The notes beneath the pieces were generated by a model. It was not told the DNA's origin. It made no database searches and saw only the letters and a list, made by a program, of their open reading frames with translations. A program made the translations under genes and the position numbers. 64,000 nt of DNA from Vigna angularis (lineage: Eukaryota; Streptophyta; Magnoliopsida; Fabales; Fabaceae): contig NC_068978.1 of the NCBI RefSeq assembly GCF_016808095.1, forward strand, positions 23,180,806 through 23,244,805. The letters run 5' to 3'. Shown here in pieces: positions 34,321-45,910 of the stretch (position 1 is the first letter of the stretch; every line of letters begins with the position of its first letter).

Positions 34321-35581
34321 CTAATAACTTAACCTGATAGAAGCGTCTCCAATCTTCAAGATTGGACCGCTCCTCGAAGTAGAAGGTGGCAGCGGAATGA
34401 AGAGTTGGCAAGTGAAGGCAATGCACGGAAGGTGTTTGTGAAAATGTTTGGTGCAGTTTGGAAGTGTATATGCAGTGGCTCTAACTCAGGAAGCCTTCCA
34501 AGAGGGAAGGAAGCTAGAGAATGAGTGTGCTAAAGTGGCACAAAGCAATGAACTCGAGAGAAGTGGCTGGAAATCCAATTTGGCAGCAATTCACTATGTC
34601 ACTCAAGTTGAAATTTACAAAGGATTGGAGCTCTCTTTTATAGATGATGAGAAACTCTCCAACGTGCAAGATACATATTCAAAATGTGTGTTCCATGTGT
34701 AACTCATTGAAAATATGCTCAAATAGAAGAAGCTTCACGGTTGGCTTGTGTTCCACCTGAGAAATATGTTGAATGTGCTTCAAAGGAAAGAAGAAACACG
34801 GCTGGATGTGTTTCACATGGAAAATGTGGAAAACATGCTCCAAAGAGAAGAAGCCTACACGACTTAGCTTGTCTCCTTTGTGCTCCCTTGCTTGGCAAGC
34901 TTCCTAGGATGTGTAGGCATAGTTTTCCTCCTTTATTGGTGACCTACAAAACAAAGTAAATGTATTTAGTTAATATTCTAAGACTTAGAAAGAAAATATC
35001 CTTTTGTTTATTCAACTTCCCTTTCTTAATCTTAAGTTGATACTTCTTTGGATGGGAAGTCCCTAAAGGGGTTGCCATCATAACCTTTACAAGAGAGGGA
35101 CAAAGTGGTGAAATATAGTTTAAACATGCCTTTATCATCCTGAAGTTAATCCTTTTTAACTTCAAACTATTTTAAAACATGTTATATTGCTAAAATAGCT
35201 TTGGTTTTGTACATCAATTATGTTTCCACACTCTTTATGCACCATTTTTATTGTTTTATTCAAAGTCAAGCTAGTATAGAACGTTGTGTTTTCTACCAAA
35301 TCCATATGGATACAACACTTGTTGGAGTTATTGTATTTCTTTGAATACTTTTAAATTTGTGAATAATGGAATTTGGACATTGCTTTTGGAATTGCTATAA
35401 TTTGAATTATTTATGCACGTTTAGATGTTGAGTTTTCAAAAATATTGTTTATGAGCTATGATAATGATTTAAAAATTATGGGCTTTTGTAATAACTCCTC
35501 ACATCCTGAAATTGAGGCGTTATAGTAAATGGACACCAAGTCTAAGCCCAAGCTTATCCAATTAAGGTCCCACAAACATAA
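34321..35581. other. Intergenic, no recognised gene
   Basis: Contains the three-unit repeat at 34708-34890 and otherwise unassigned sequence. A short frame at 34448-34702 has no recognised relatives and is not called as a gene. Confidence 0.4.
34708..34890. repeat. Imperfect tandem repeat, ~63 bp x 3
   Basis: Units start near 34714 (GCTCAAATAGAAGAAGCTTC), 34777 (GCTTCAAAGGAAAGAAGAAA) and 34841 (GCTCCAAAGAGAAGAAGCCT). Each continues with CACGGTTGGCTTGTGTTCCA-like sequence. The similarity is partial. Confidence 0.6.
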
Positions 35582-35590
35582 TAAATTATA

Positions 35591-37323
35591 GGTTTAATTG
35601 CTTTCTTTGTCCCTGATTTGGGTGTAGTGTGTCAAATTCGTCCATCCTTTTAAAAAAGTTTCAATTTCGTTCAAACGTGGTTTAAAAGTTTCAATTTCGT
35701 CCAAACGTGTAAAAATTGGTCTCAATCAAGTCTTTTCCGTCAAATACAAACTAACGGGGTTAACTTTTTTTCTCTCTCCTTTGCTTTTCTGTGTAACACA
35801 GGTCTTTATGAGTACTTTATCCTCTGCAACTTTGGGTAAAGTAATACAAAACAAGTAAAATATGGTTCCTGTACTTTTAATGATATTTTAAAATCAAGTA
35901 TATAATAAATTAAAAACTTAAATCTCACACTCTAACAAAATTTGTCTCTCTTACTCTAACAAATCTCACACTCCTTTTCATCACTTTTCCTTTTTGATTT
36001 TGATAAAAAACAATACTTTGTATTATTTTTTTATTTGATTTCAAATCCAACATTCATTCATCATCTTCAAGCTCGAAGCACTGGGTGAACCAATCAACCC
36101 CTTTCTCATCATCATTCCTGTTAAAAAAAATATTAAATTAAAATTAAAAGTAACCATGAACATTCTATTATAATTAAACTTTAATTTAAAATTATTGATT
36201 TTATATAATTAAACATTTTTTATTCTAATTTAACTTTAGGATTATACTATTTTACATAACCAATGAATCATATAAAACAAAAATAAAAATATATAAGTTT
36301 TTATTTATGAATTATTTTTCAAATATAATTAAAAAAATTGTATGATAAAACATTAGTTGAAATGAATTTTATCTTTTAAAAAACAATTTAAAAAAATTGT
36401 ATCACAAAATATAACAAAATATATTTTTCTTAAAAAGGAATTTTAATTCTAAATAAAGGTATATAAATATATAAAATACGTTAATATTATTTTAACTAAT
36501 AATCTTATTTTGATTATTTAACTTTAAAAAAACTTAAATAAAATTCGTTAATAGTGATGAAGATTATTTTTTAAGGGTTTTATCTATAGAAATATGTGGT
36601 TACAATTTTTTTTTATAAATTCAATTGAATTTTAAATTACTCTATAATAAAATAATTAGTATGATTCTAGTAGTACAAGTTTTAAAACACCTTTAATTAT
36701 CATAAAATAATTAATCTCTAAAATATTGTTTTAATAATTAAATAAATCTATATTATAAACAAAATTGATCGTATAATTTTATACATAAACTTAGAAAACA
36801 AGTAGTATATATTTATATAATATTAAAAGAAAAATCACCGTTGCAATAATATTATCAAATTGTTAATAAATTGAATTTGAATAAATGGAGTCAATTGAGA
36901 TGAATTAATAGAATTTTTTATACTTATGTTTGTCATGAAGGTTGAATATGGTCATAGATATTTTATACAAATTCAGTCACCAAAAAGTTTTTTATCAAAA
37001 AATTATTTAAATAAATTATGACCGGGAATTTTGATTTCATAAGTTTTAACAATTTTTTACTTATTTCGCATCACTTTATCCATAGTTGCAGAGAAAAGTA
37101 CTAACAAATAGATGCCTTTTGCACATAAAAACAAAGGAGAGAGAAAAAAGAGTTAACCTGTTCGTTTGTATTTAACTGAAGGGACTTGATTGAGACAAAT
37201 TTTATTACGTTTGGTCGAAATTGAAACTTTAAATCACGTTTGAACGAAATTGAAACTTTTTTAAAAAGGTGGACGAACTTGACACAATATACCCAAACCA
37301 GAGGCAAAGAAAGCAATTAAACC
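35591..37323. mobile_element. Non-autonomous Mutator-like element (MULE)
   Basis: The 1733-bp element has ~185-bp terminal inverted repeats (35591-35775 and 37140-37323) that start GGTTTAATTGCTTTCTTTG at both ends. It is flanked by a perfect 9-bp duplication TAAATTATA at 35582-35590 and 37324-37332. The interior is very A+T-rich and holds no transposase or recognised gene piece. The terminal sequence resembles, but is not the same as, that of the Pack-MULE at 4355-8335. Confidence 0.92.
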
Positions 37324-37332
37324 TAAATTATA

Positions 37333-38427
37333 ATATAACATAGCCATCGAAGTATTTTTTTTTAGGTTCTCATTAATTACACTTAATATTTTGTTAATCT
37401 TTTCTGCATTTCTCATCTTTTGTTTTTCATCATGACATTAGTTATCATATGTTTTACTTCCCATCCTTTTTCTAAGTAGTTCTCATTGGGTGTATTATAA
37501 CGTTTGGGTTGAAGTGTTTGTCAGAGCGCGTTATGCGTTTTTCTTTGACCAACACTGCGTTTTGCCTCTTGTGCTATGCTTTGAGGTGGTGGCGGTTGAA
37601 CGAGAAAACAAAAAGGCATGGTGCGGTAGATGAGCTTAGGTTTGGGAGAGTGAAAGGAAGAAGAAGGATGATACCTTCCAAAGTTGATATTAAAAATTGT
37701 GTTAAAAAAATAAATATTAAAAAATTATTTTTTATTACATATTTTGCTAAAAGTAGTTTTCAATATTACAAAAAAAAGCCCTCTTTTCCCATTATCACGC
37801 CAGAATTTTCAATATTGCTGACCCACCAATCTATGCCGCGCACATGACAGTGGATCTTCATGGTTTACAAATCTTTCAGTTGCACCAGAAGCGTGTTGCA
37901 TGTGGATGCCAGAGGGAATTTAATTTGGAAAATAAAAACGGCAAAGTTGATTTTTTTTCCTTCTAACAGTCAAAAGAAATGGCGTAGCATATTAATTTTT
38001 AGAAAATGCCATTTGGATTGGGTCTTCAACTTTTCATTATGAATCTTTTTCTTTTTCTTACTAAAGATTTTTTTTGACAATGGCAGTGCCGTGCAAACTT
38101 CGAAACATATCAAGAACATATATGCAACAAGATATAGAAATTATTTAGGATTGTGAATCCGTTTTGTTTTCACATGTTAACCGTCAACAACATTGATATA
38201 AATCTCACAAATTTAAAGTAAAATTTTGATGTCACTCACATTAAATTATTCCTTCAAAGTCAAAGAGTGAGAGCTAAAATACACAAAGTATCACGAGACT
38301 CATTCTCATTATCATTCTCATCAGACACCAAAATACTTAAGGAAAGGAAATATAACTCTGCTAGATCAAGAACACTGCAAAGAAAATATCATTTCAAACT
38401 TAAATGTTCTCTCCCAATTGATTATCT
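37333..38427. other. Intergenic between MULE and universal stress protein gene
   Basis: No gene is recognised. The part adjacent to 38428 would include the 3' UTR of the minus-strand universal stress protein gene. Frames at 37509-37847 and 37860-38042 lack any recognisable domain. Confidence 0.4.
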
Positions 38428-40561
38428 TTACTTGCTGCTGCTTGGTTCCTTCACGATAGTCACAGGGCAAGAAGCATGGGTCATCACAAAGTTGCTTACA
38501 CTTCCCAAAATGATCCTGTGTTTTAACAGAATGTCAATGAGACTCATATTTCAATAACATAGGAGATATATGAGATTAATATAATTTTATACCAAAATTA
38601 TCATAACAAGGAGATTTTGAAAAAATTACTTACATAAATAAGTCATACATTGCATTTTTGTACAAAGGTGTGGTTCGACCCTCCATGTTTTTTTGTTTTG
38701 TTTTCTCTTTTTAATAAATTTTTTATATGATGGTAAATAATTGGTGTGTTTTGATATGTCACTATAACTAAAATACCAAGTTTCATGATCATGCCTGATA
38801 TGGGTTTACTAACAAAACAAGTCGTATTATTTTAATAAAAGAAGTTCTAATCTAATGTATCATTTAGTTTTTTACAAGTTTTTCCTACAAATAATAGTAT
38901 TTTATTTATAAGAAAAATTGAATCCCTATTGCTATAAATAATGTATCCCAATTGTACTATTAATAGCATCCCTATTGTTAAACAAGTGTATAAAATTAAA
39001 GAAAATGATATGGTATTTGTTATGATGATTCAAAACTTATGAATCATGCTAATAAATAACTAATAACAGAACAAGTGGGGAGACCCGGTGGTATTTGTCT
39101 ATCTATCTGCATTAAAAAATCAAAATCCAAGGGAATACTACAGTGTTCAAGGCTAATATAAAGGATACTTGTATTTCATTTTTGTTCTTGCTATGAAAGT
39201 TCAACTCCCCTCTTTCAATATCATTTACTATTACTTTGTCTCTATTTCTCCTCCCTCCCTCCATCCCTAGTCTCCATCTTTTTCTCTCCTTTTTCCCATT
39301 GAAATTTAAGGCAACACAGGGTGGAGTCCCCATTGATTCAAATCCAAATGGGAGCTTCTCCTCCAACAAGCCACTAGTTCTCAACTGTTTTCCTAAAGAC
39401 AACAACCACCGTCACCATCTTAACACCAACACCACCGCCACCATCTCCTTCCAAGTCAACCTTACCTCAGATGACAAGAGGCCACACATCGATGAGATGA
39501 ACTTCTTTGGAATTGAAAAGAAAAATAGAAAGTTAGAAGTTGTCACTCCTGTAACAACTTCTGAGAAACAAAAACACCAGACAAAGACTTCAGTTCAAAC
39601 AAATTAATGCAAGCAAAGACTACTTACAGGTAATTTTTTCAATGTTTGCACATTTCCATAATCTCTGTATACAATTGCAACCATCTAGTAATTTTTCCAA
39701 AATCATTTAAGGTAAATTCCCCAATAAATGCAGATCACAAAAATCCATCACAACAAAGAAAGACATTATTATCAGCAAAACTCTCCAAGAATGCCAACAG
39801 AAAAGTCACACTCACAACAAAAGAAAAAGGAAAAGCATATATATCTATCAATGCAAACATTTCTCTTTGAAATAACTGGTTAGAGATGCTGAAAAAGATA
39901 ATTAGGGGACAAAATTAGGCACCTTTGGATTGTGCTAAGGCCCCTGCTTCCCATAACCAGCGAATCCAGCTTCAGATCTTCAATTGCATCCAGAAGTTTC
40001 TCTCTTGCATCCCCCCAGTATATTTTTGTAACAATGTGCACCTAAAAAATCGGCAAGTTCAGACACAACACTAAAACATGGGAACACCCAAAACCAGGGT
40101 TGTCTAAATTGAATTCAATTTGTAGAATCAAGAATATCACCTCCTTTTGTCTGAAAGCAGTGTCAAGGATATCAAGAACCTCAATATCAGTTTGAACACC
40201 ATACTTTTTCATGATCTCAGGCTCTCTGAACTCTTGCAAAGGAATAAGAGCTTCAAAAACACAAAGCAAAATCGAAATCAGACCAGATCTGATCAACCCA
40301 GATCAAAAGATTCCTAAAACGTTATCATCAAATGAATAAAATAAATAAACACCGACAAGTAAAATTGACAGAAAATTGATACTCACGAGAACCAGATTTT
40401 GCCCATAGCTGGTTGCGAGACTCGTCTATAGAATTGGGGCTGATGTGAATGACATAAATGGTGTCACCCTTATCAGCTAAGTTCTCAAGTGCCCATTTGA
40501 GAGCATTCTTGCTGCTGTTTGAGAAATCCAAAGCCACACCAATTGTCCTGTCCTTTGCCAT
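38428..40561 (-). CDS. Universal stress protein (USP) family protein, 163 aa
   Basis: Four exons on minus: 40561-40387, 40250-40141, 40041-39923 and 38515-38428 (TAA). Phases agree and the total is 492 bp, 163 residues plus stop. The protein starts [20 protein letters not shown] with the beta-strand and Asp typical of the fold. It continues with [27 protein letters not shown] and [17 protein letters not shown], which satisfies the ATP-binding pattern G-2x-G-9x-G-S. It ends [19 protein letters not shown]. Known of the family: small cytoplasmic alpha/beta proteins, ATP-binding in this subgroup, linked to stress responses. Length is normal. Intron 3 (38516-39922) is 1.4 kb, much longer than the others, and separates the last 29 codons. 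No disabling change is seen. Confidence 0.92.
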
Positions 40562-40667
40562 GGTTTGTGTATGAAGTTGGTGAACAGAGTAGAAGTAGAA
40601 GAACAACAGAGAAGTTGATGAAGGGTTTAAATTTCGTACACAGTACTATAGAGTTTGGCATCTAATA

Positions 40668-40677
40668 AAGCGTATAT
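40668..40677 (-). promoter_or_regulatory. Possible TATA box of the USP gene
   Basis: TATATATACG on minus, about 110 bp upstream of the USP start codon. The surrounding sequence is A+T-rich, so chance occurrence is possible. Confidence 0.35.
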
Positions 40678-40679
40678 AT

Positions 40680-41735
40680 AATAATAATAGTTATTATTAT
40701 ATATTAGGCTCAAGTGTTTAATTGTTCTCAAATTTAGGGATTAGCGTGAAATTCGTCTTTTTTTTTTAAATTGGTTCAATTTCATTTTCATTTTATATAA
40801 TTGCACTGTTTGATGATGTGGAAAATCTTAGATTTTTTTTTCTCTCTTCAATACTCTTTCTCTCTCTTTTCTATTCCTCTTAATATTAAATATATGCATT
40901 TCTTAATAGTAGTTTATAGCAATAAAAACAGTATAAATAAGTAATAAATGAACTGCTAAGGCATACTTATAATTTTTAATGAATAGTATTTAATTATTTA
41001 TAAATTTTAATGAATAGTATTTAATTATTTATGAGTTATCTGTTATATATATTTTTGTTTTAATAATATATGTATGCATTATTTTAAATTTTATTCCTAT
41101 AAATATTTTTATCTCTCTGTTTTGTTACTTAAATTTAATGAAATTGTTAAAAATAAACCTTGTATTAAATTTCGGTTGGCCAATTTTATTTTTTTATATT
41201 TGTTTTCTAGTTTTATTTTTAAAAATAAAATAATTATTTTATCAATTTCATTTTTTTAATCATTGTTTATTTTAAATTTTCAATAAGAAATTAAATCTAA
41301 AATAAATAACAACTATTTACAATAAAATTATAGAAATTATTTATATTTAATTTCATATTAATAATAATAATAATTTTATTATTTTTAATTATCATAAAAA
41401 AAATTAACAGTAATAAATGTGTTTTCACAAGTAAATAATAATAGAGATTCAAAATTTTTTATTACTTTTATTTTTAATTATATTTATATTTATATTTATT
41501 ATTTTTAATTATCAACAATTTTTTCTAATCCATTTAATTTTTATTTATTCAATTGTTAAATAGATTAAATAAACAATCTCGTAAAAATTTGATTGAAAAA
41601 ACAAAATTATATAGTTCTAATAATTAACAAATAAATTAAATTGATTATTGCAATGAAAAAGAAAATTTAATAAAGTAATTAAATAACAAAAAAGTAATTA
41701 AGCATTATTTAAAACTAATTGATTTATAAAAAGTG
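40680..41735. other. A+T-rich intergenic sequence
   Basis: Very A+T-rich, with short repeats such as ATGAATAGTATTTAATTATT at 40979 and 41010. No gene is seen. Confidence 0.4.
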
Positions 41736-41739
41736 CATA

Positions 41740-42330
41740 AGTAACAGGGGTATAGTGTGTCTGTATAAATTTTGCCTTCGTCTAGTTGTATCTTGTTACT
41801 TGAAATCACATGCCCTAAATATGATATTTTCTTCTTTCCAAAACTACAGTTTTTATATTTTACAACCAACCCACTTTCCTCCAAAATCTATAATGTTGTA
41901 GTCAAACATTCCAAATGATCATTCCAAGTCTATTTGTAAACTAAGATGTCACCATAAAAAGATAAACTTCCTTAAATAACTTATAAGATATCATTCTTGA
42001 ATGATTAAGATGTAGTTGGTGCATTACATAAACGAAAGGTAAAACAACCCCATTGTCTTGTACATATCCTATCAATCAATTTGACTTGATTATAGCCACT
42101 TTTGAAATCCAATTTGAAAAAAATAGCATGTCATATTCAATTCATCCACCAAGTCCTCTATGTTAGATATAGGAAACTTCATTTTTTTGTGGTGAATGCA
42201 TTAAGTTTCCTAAAATCTGCGCAATACCTCTAGGAGTCGTGCTTCTTTTTTACCAACACCAAAGGAGAAGCATAAGAACTAATACTTTCCCTTATAACTC
42301 TTTTATGAATCATCTCTACACTTGTCTCTC
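41740..42330 (-). mobile_element. Decayed Ty3/gypsy reverse transcriptase
   Basis: Minus-strand pieces in the canonical order: SSYASPLVLVKKKHDS, then YCADFRKLNAFTTKK, FFKLDFKSGYNQVKL, LRKF/GDILVYK, W.DHLECL and ILEESGLVVKYKNCSFGKKK, then ISYLGHVIS. These match gypsy reverse transcriptase (VRKKDGSWR.C.DYR.LN ... DLK.GYHQI ... FFDDILVYS ... HL..V...L ... KC.FG...I.YLGH.IS). Many stops and frame changes are present. No LTRs are assigned. Confidence 0.8.
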
Positions 42331-42379
42331 TTTCCTTCTTTTTCAACATTTGGTATCTAAATGATTTTGAGCAAGTTAA

Positions 42380-45110
42380 AAAAAATATTTTTTTAGTGAC
42401 TTTTTATACCGGTTGAAATTCACCCGTAAATAAAATAACACTTTTTATACTAATTATAGTTATAACACGTATAGAAAGTAGGTGCGATGATATTTTTGTA
42501 ATAAAGAAGAAAACTTTCTATATCAATTATTGTTATAAAAGGTGTAGAAAGTAAGCATGACGACATTTCTGTAATAAATAAAAAATATTTTATACCGATT
42601 CTAATTATAAACAGTTATGTAGTGACATTTTTGTAATAAACTATAAAACTTTTTATATCGATTTTAATTATAACTTGTATAGAAAGTGATTTCCAATTCT
42701 AAAAAGTGGTTTTCACTAATTCAAACTATTCATTTTCTTGAAAATCATTCTCAAACTTTCCAGAAAAGTTTAAATGATGAAACTTTTCGCCCATCAAGAT
42801 GTTCTTCCTCTAGAGGGCTTATTCATCATGGTCACTAGTGAAATATCCTTCAGTTTCTCCCTTTACCTGTACCTTCCTCCATGATAGCATATTTAGCTTT
42901 AAAACCAACTTTTGGTTTGTTGCAAAGGTTGTTGTCTAGCTTCGAAACTTCTGTTGCCACTGTGTTCGCCACCACCACCTCTCTATACTCCTCCACCCAT
43001 TAAGTTCCAAAAAGTTTTTCCATTTTCAATGCCCAACATAAGCTTTAGATATTGTTATTTTGTAAAAGAAACATTTTTCAGTGTTCTTTGTTTGAAGCTT
43101 ATTATTTTTTTTTGTAGGATGATAGGAGAATTGGTGAGAACGCTTACTCGCATAATTCATCATCTTCTTCGACTAAGAAATTTACACCTAGATTTGATGT
43201 CATGCATTTCATTGAAACCCTCATAGTTGCCCACAAATGAGGATACAAGTGTTTATTTCTCCTTCAATTGGACCACGATGCGTCTTCCTCGTTCGTCATA
43301 TGTGAGAAAAAATTAATTTTTCCCTCTTTTAGATACATGATAATGGTTGAAAAACCGTTATTTTTATACTTGATTTTGATATTAAAAACACCATTTTTGA
43401 CTTAGAAACTTGCTTTAACTCATGTTTTTGCTTTAGTTTTGTGAATAAGAGAGTTGAAGGTGAATTTAATGGTTTTTGCTAGATTCCCTTAATTTTGTAG
43501 GCTATTGGAATGATTTGAAAGAAGAGTTAAAGTACCGAATGGTTGGAATGCAGAAAAGTCAATCAGAATGCAGAAAAGTCAACCAAAGTGCAGAAAAGTC
43601 AACCCGTCAACCATAGTGCAGAAAAGTCAACTAGAGTGCAGAAAAAGTTGCGCTGAGCGCCAGTTTTGAGTGCCGCAGCTACCGCTGAGCGCCATTTTGG
43701 CATTGAGCGCCGACGACGTAGGCTTGAACCTATTTTCTATTATTTTTATGGGCTTGGACCTGTTTTCTGTTATTTTTATGTTCTATTTAAGGACTTGCAC
43801 GTCTTACCAATTATATCTTTTGATGGCTTGAGCACAGAAACATATTTTTCACCCCTTGGGGGTAGATTTGGAGATGGTGATGGCTCTCCTCTTCTCTTTC
43901 TAGGGTTTTTCTATCTCTTCCATTCTTTCATTCCATTGTTCATCTAGTTCTTCCATGACGATGGAGAACTAAACCTTATTTGTTGTTGGGAAAGATTTAA
44001 CCTCTAAACTCTCTTGTATTTGAATTGATTCATATTATTGATATACGCTTCTTTCATTAATTGTTAGAGATATTCTTCTTTGCTCAAATGCTTGTGATGT
44101 TTTATTCATGTATGGCATAAATATTATTATTTGTAAGTATTAGGAGATTTCGTACTCCTAGGGTTGGACGATTTGGGGATGTGACAACTCTCCTCTTCTC
44201 TCCCTAGGATTGTTATTAAGAGATATCTTACAGATCACGATCTGGGGAATTCTCCTGGAAGCAATATTACCTAGACATAGGAATAGGAGGATCGGTTGCC
44301 TTTAAGCTTCTGTGCGAATGTAATGCATAATTAATTGCTAGGGAGACAAGACATTGTAAACTAGTAATTAAGGATAGGCTTTCTTCACCGAGACATCGGG
44401 TTTAAAGTAAATTAGAAAGTGGCATTAACATTAATGAAGAAGATGAATTCATATATGCATGAGAGTAGACTAGGTGAAATCTAAACCCCAACAACATATT
44501 CATCTCATATTATCAACTTCATCCATTCATTCTTGTGTTTAGCCTCAATTGATCAAATTGAATTCATGTTTATTTATTGCATTGGCATTCAAAAACCCCA
44601 AAATTTGTTCTTTAGAGTCTTAATTAGTTGAGTAATCACATAACTGTTTAGTGTCGTGAGTCTCTTGGGAAACGATACTTGATCTTACCATTTATTATTA
44701 CTTGATACGATTTGCTACACTTTCCGATGTCTTAACAAGTTTTTGACTCCGTTTTCAGGGATTACAAATTTGTTTATCAATACATTAGAGAGAAAACTTT
44801 TGTAATGTTACAAGAACTATTTTATCTTTTTTCTTTGAGGGGAATTAAAAAGTTAAAGCTTTTAGGGTTTTGAATGTGGTTGCCTTAATTTTGGCTGGTA
44901 AGAGAAGAAGATGAACCATGGTGAGAGAGGAAGACAAAATTTTCTATACTGATTGTACCTTTAATTGATATAAAAAGTGATACTTTCTAAACCGGTATAA
45001 AATGTCAATATTTTATATACCTTTTACTTTTATACTGGTTCCATAATTGATATAAAAACCCTTTTTAACAAATATAAAAGGGTTTTTCTGCACTTGTAAA
45101 ACTAGCGTAT
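42380..45110. mobile_element. Decayed CACTA-like element with subterminal repeats, interrupted by an LTR
   Basis: 42380-42700 and 44930-45110 carry many short motifs of the form CTTTTTATACCGGTT and ATAGAAAGTG in both orientations. The right end reads AAAGGGTTTTTCTGCACTTG, resembling the TTTTTCT.GTAGTG end of CACTA elements. Terminal CACTA is not preserved and no target duplication was found, so the limits are approximate. Between them, 42700-43480 has possible gene pieces of unknown origin and 43500-44775 an LTR-like block. Confidence 0.5.
43500..44775 (+). mobile_element. Athila-like LTR with primer-binding region
   Basis: The right part contains GTGTCGTGAGTCTCTTGGGA, then AACGATACTTGATCTTACC, TTACTTGATACGATTTG and TTTTTGACTCCGTTTTCAGG. 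I recognise these as the LTR end and primer-binding region (TTTTTGGCGCCGTTGCCGGGGA in intact copies) of Athila-type gypsy elements in plants, here mutated. The left part (43550-43700) has repeats of TGCAGAAAAGTCAACCA-like sequence and GCTGAGCGCCA motifs. No coding domains follow. Confidence 0.6.
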
Positions 45111-45589
45111 CATTAATTAAATCGCTCTAGTGATTACGTTTCCTCTTAGGTGATATGTAGGTAGATTCCACAAATAAATATTGAAATTAGTGTAAAATTG
45201 TGAAAAGTTCATGTTGTTGTTCTATTGTTAGAGCTTCCTAAATGACTCTATAAACAACATTAAGAAAAGTCGAACTTTGCAATGCATGTAACACTCAAGT
45301 GCCTTGTACCAATTTGAGCTTTTTGTCAGTTCATGAACTTATGCACCTAGTTGCTCTCCTTGCATTATCACCTCTTAACCTTGATAATTAAATCTCATTA
45401 TACAAATTACACAATTCTAATAAATGGTTAGAGGAAGAGATTAAATACAATTTTTTATACTAGTTCATTTGATCATGCAAACTACATCCAACTCTCAATC
45501 AGTTGATTGAATTCCATAAAGCATTTTAATGACGTGAATCACAATATGAGAATTCTTTGGGTTCATAGTCATGATCGACTAAACTCTTG
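45111..45589. other. Intergenic, repeat-like sequence, no gene recognised
   Basis: No coding or structural signal beyond proximity to the minisatellite-like stretch that follows. Confidence 0.35.
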
Positions 45590-45910
45590 GGTTGTTTAGA
45601 CTTGTAGTCACTCTTAGTTAACCCTTTAAATACTCTTTCTACAAGTCACTCTTGGTTTAACCAAGTGTTCTTTCCCAAGCCACCATTGACTCAACCATGT
45701 ATTCTTTTCCATGTCACTCTTGACTTAGTAAGAGTATTTTATCGACTTTCAACCACTTTTGACTGACTCCATTCAAGTATTCTTTTACTAAGTCACTTCT
45801 AGCTCAACCAAGTATTCATTCACAAACCACCTCTGGCTCAAACAAATATTCTTTCACAAGTCATTTTTGGATTAAACAAGTGATCTTTGTCAATCAATCA
45901 CTCTTGATTG
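45590..45910. repeat. Degenerate minisatellite, ~35-45-bp units
   Basis: Repeats of CACTCTTGGTTTAACCAAGT with TATTCTTTTCCA-like spacers occur about eight times with strong divergence (for example near 45610, 45650, 45690, 45710, 45795, 45830 and 45900). Each unit tends to have a GGTTTAACCAAG-type dyad. Confidence 0.6.

Noticed and set aside
39236..39607. Plus-strand 123-codon frame
   Set aside because: Lies within USP intron 3 on the other strand, low complexity, no recognised domain.
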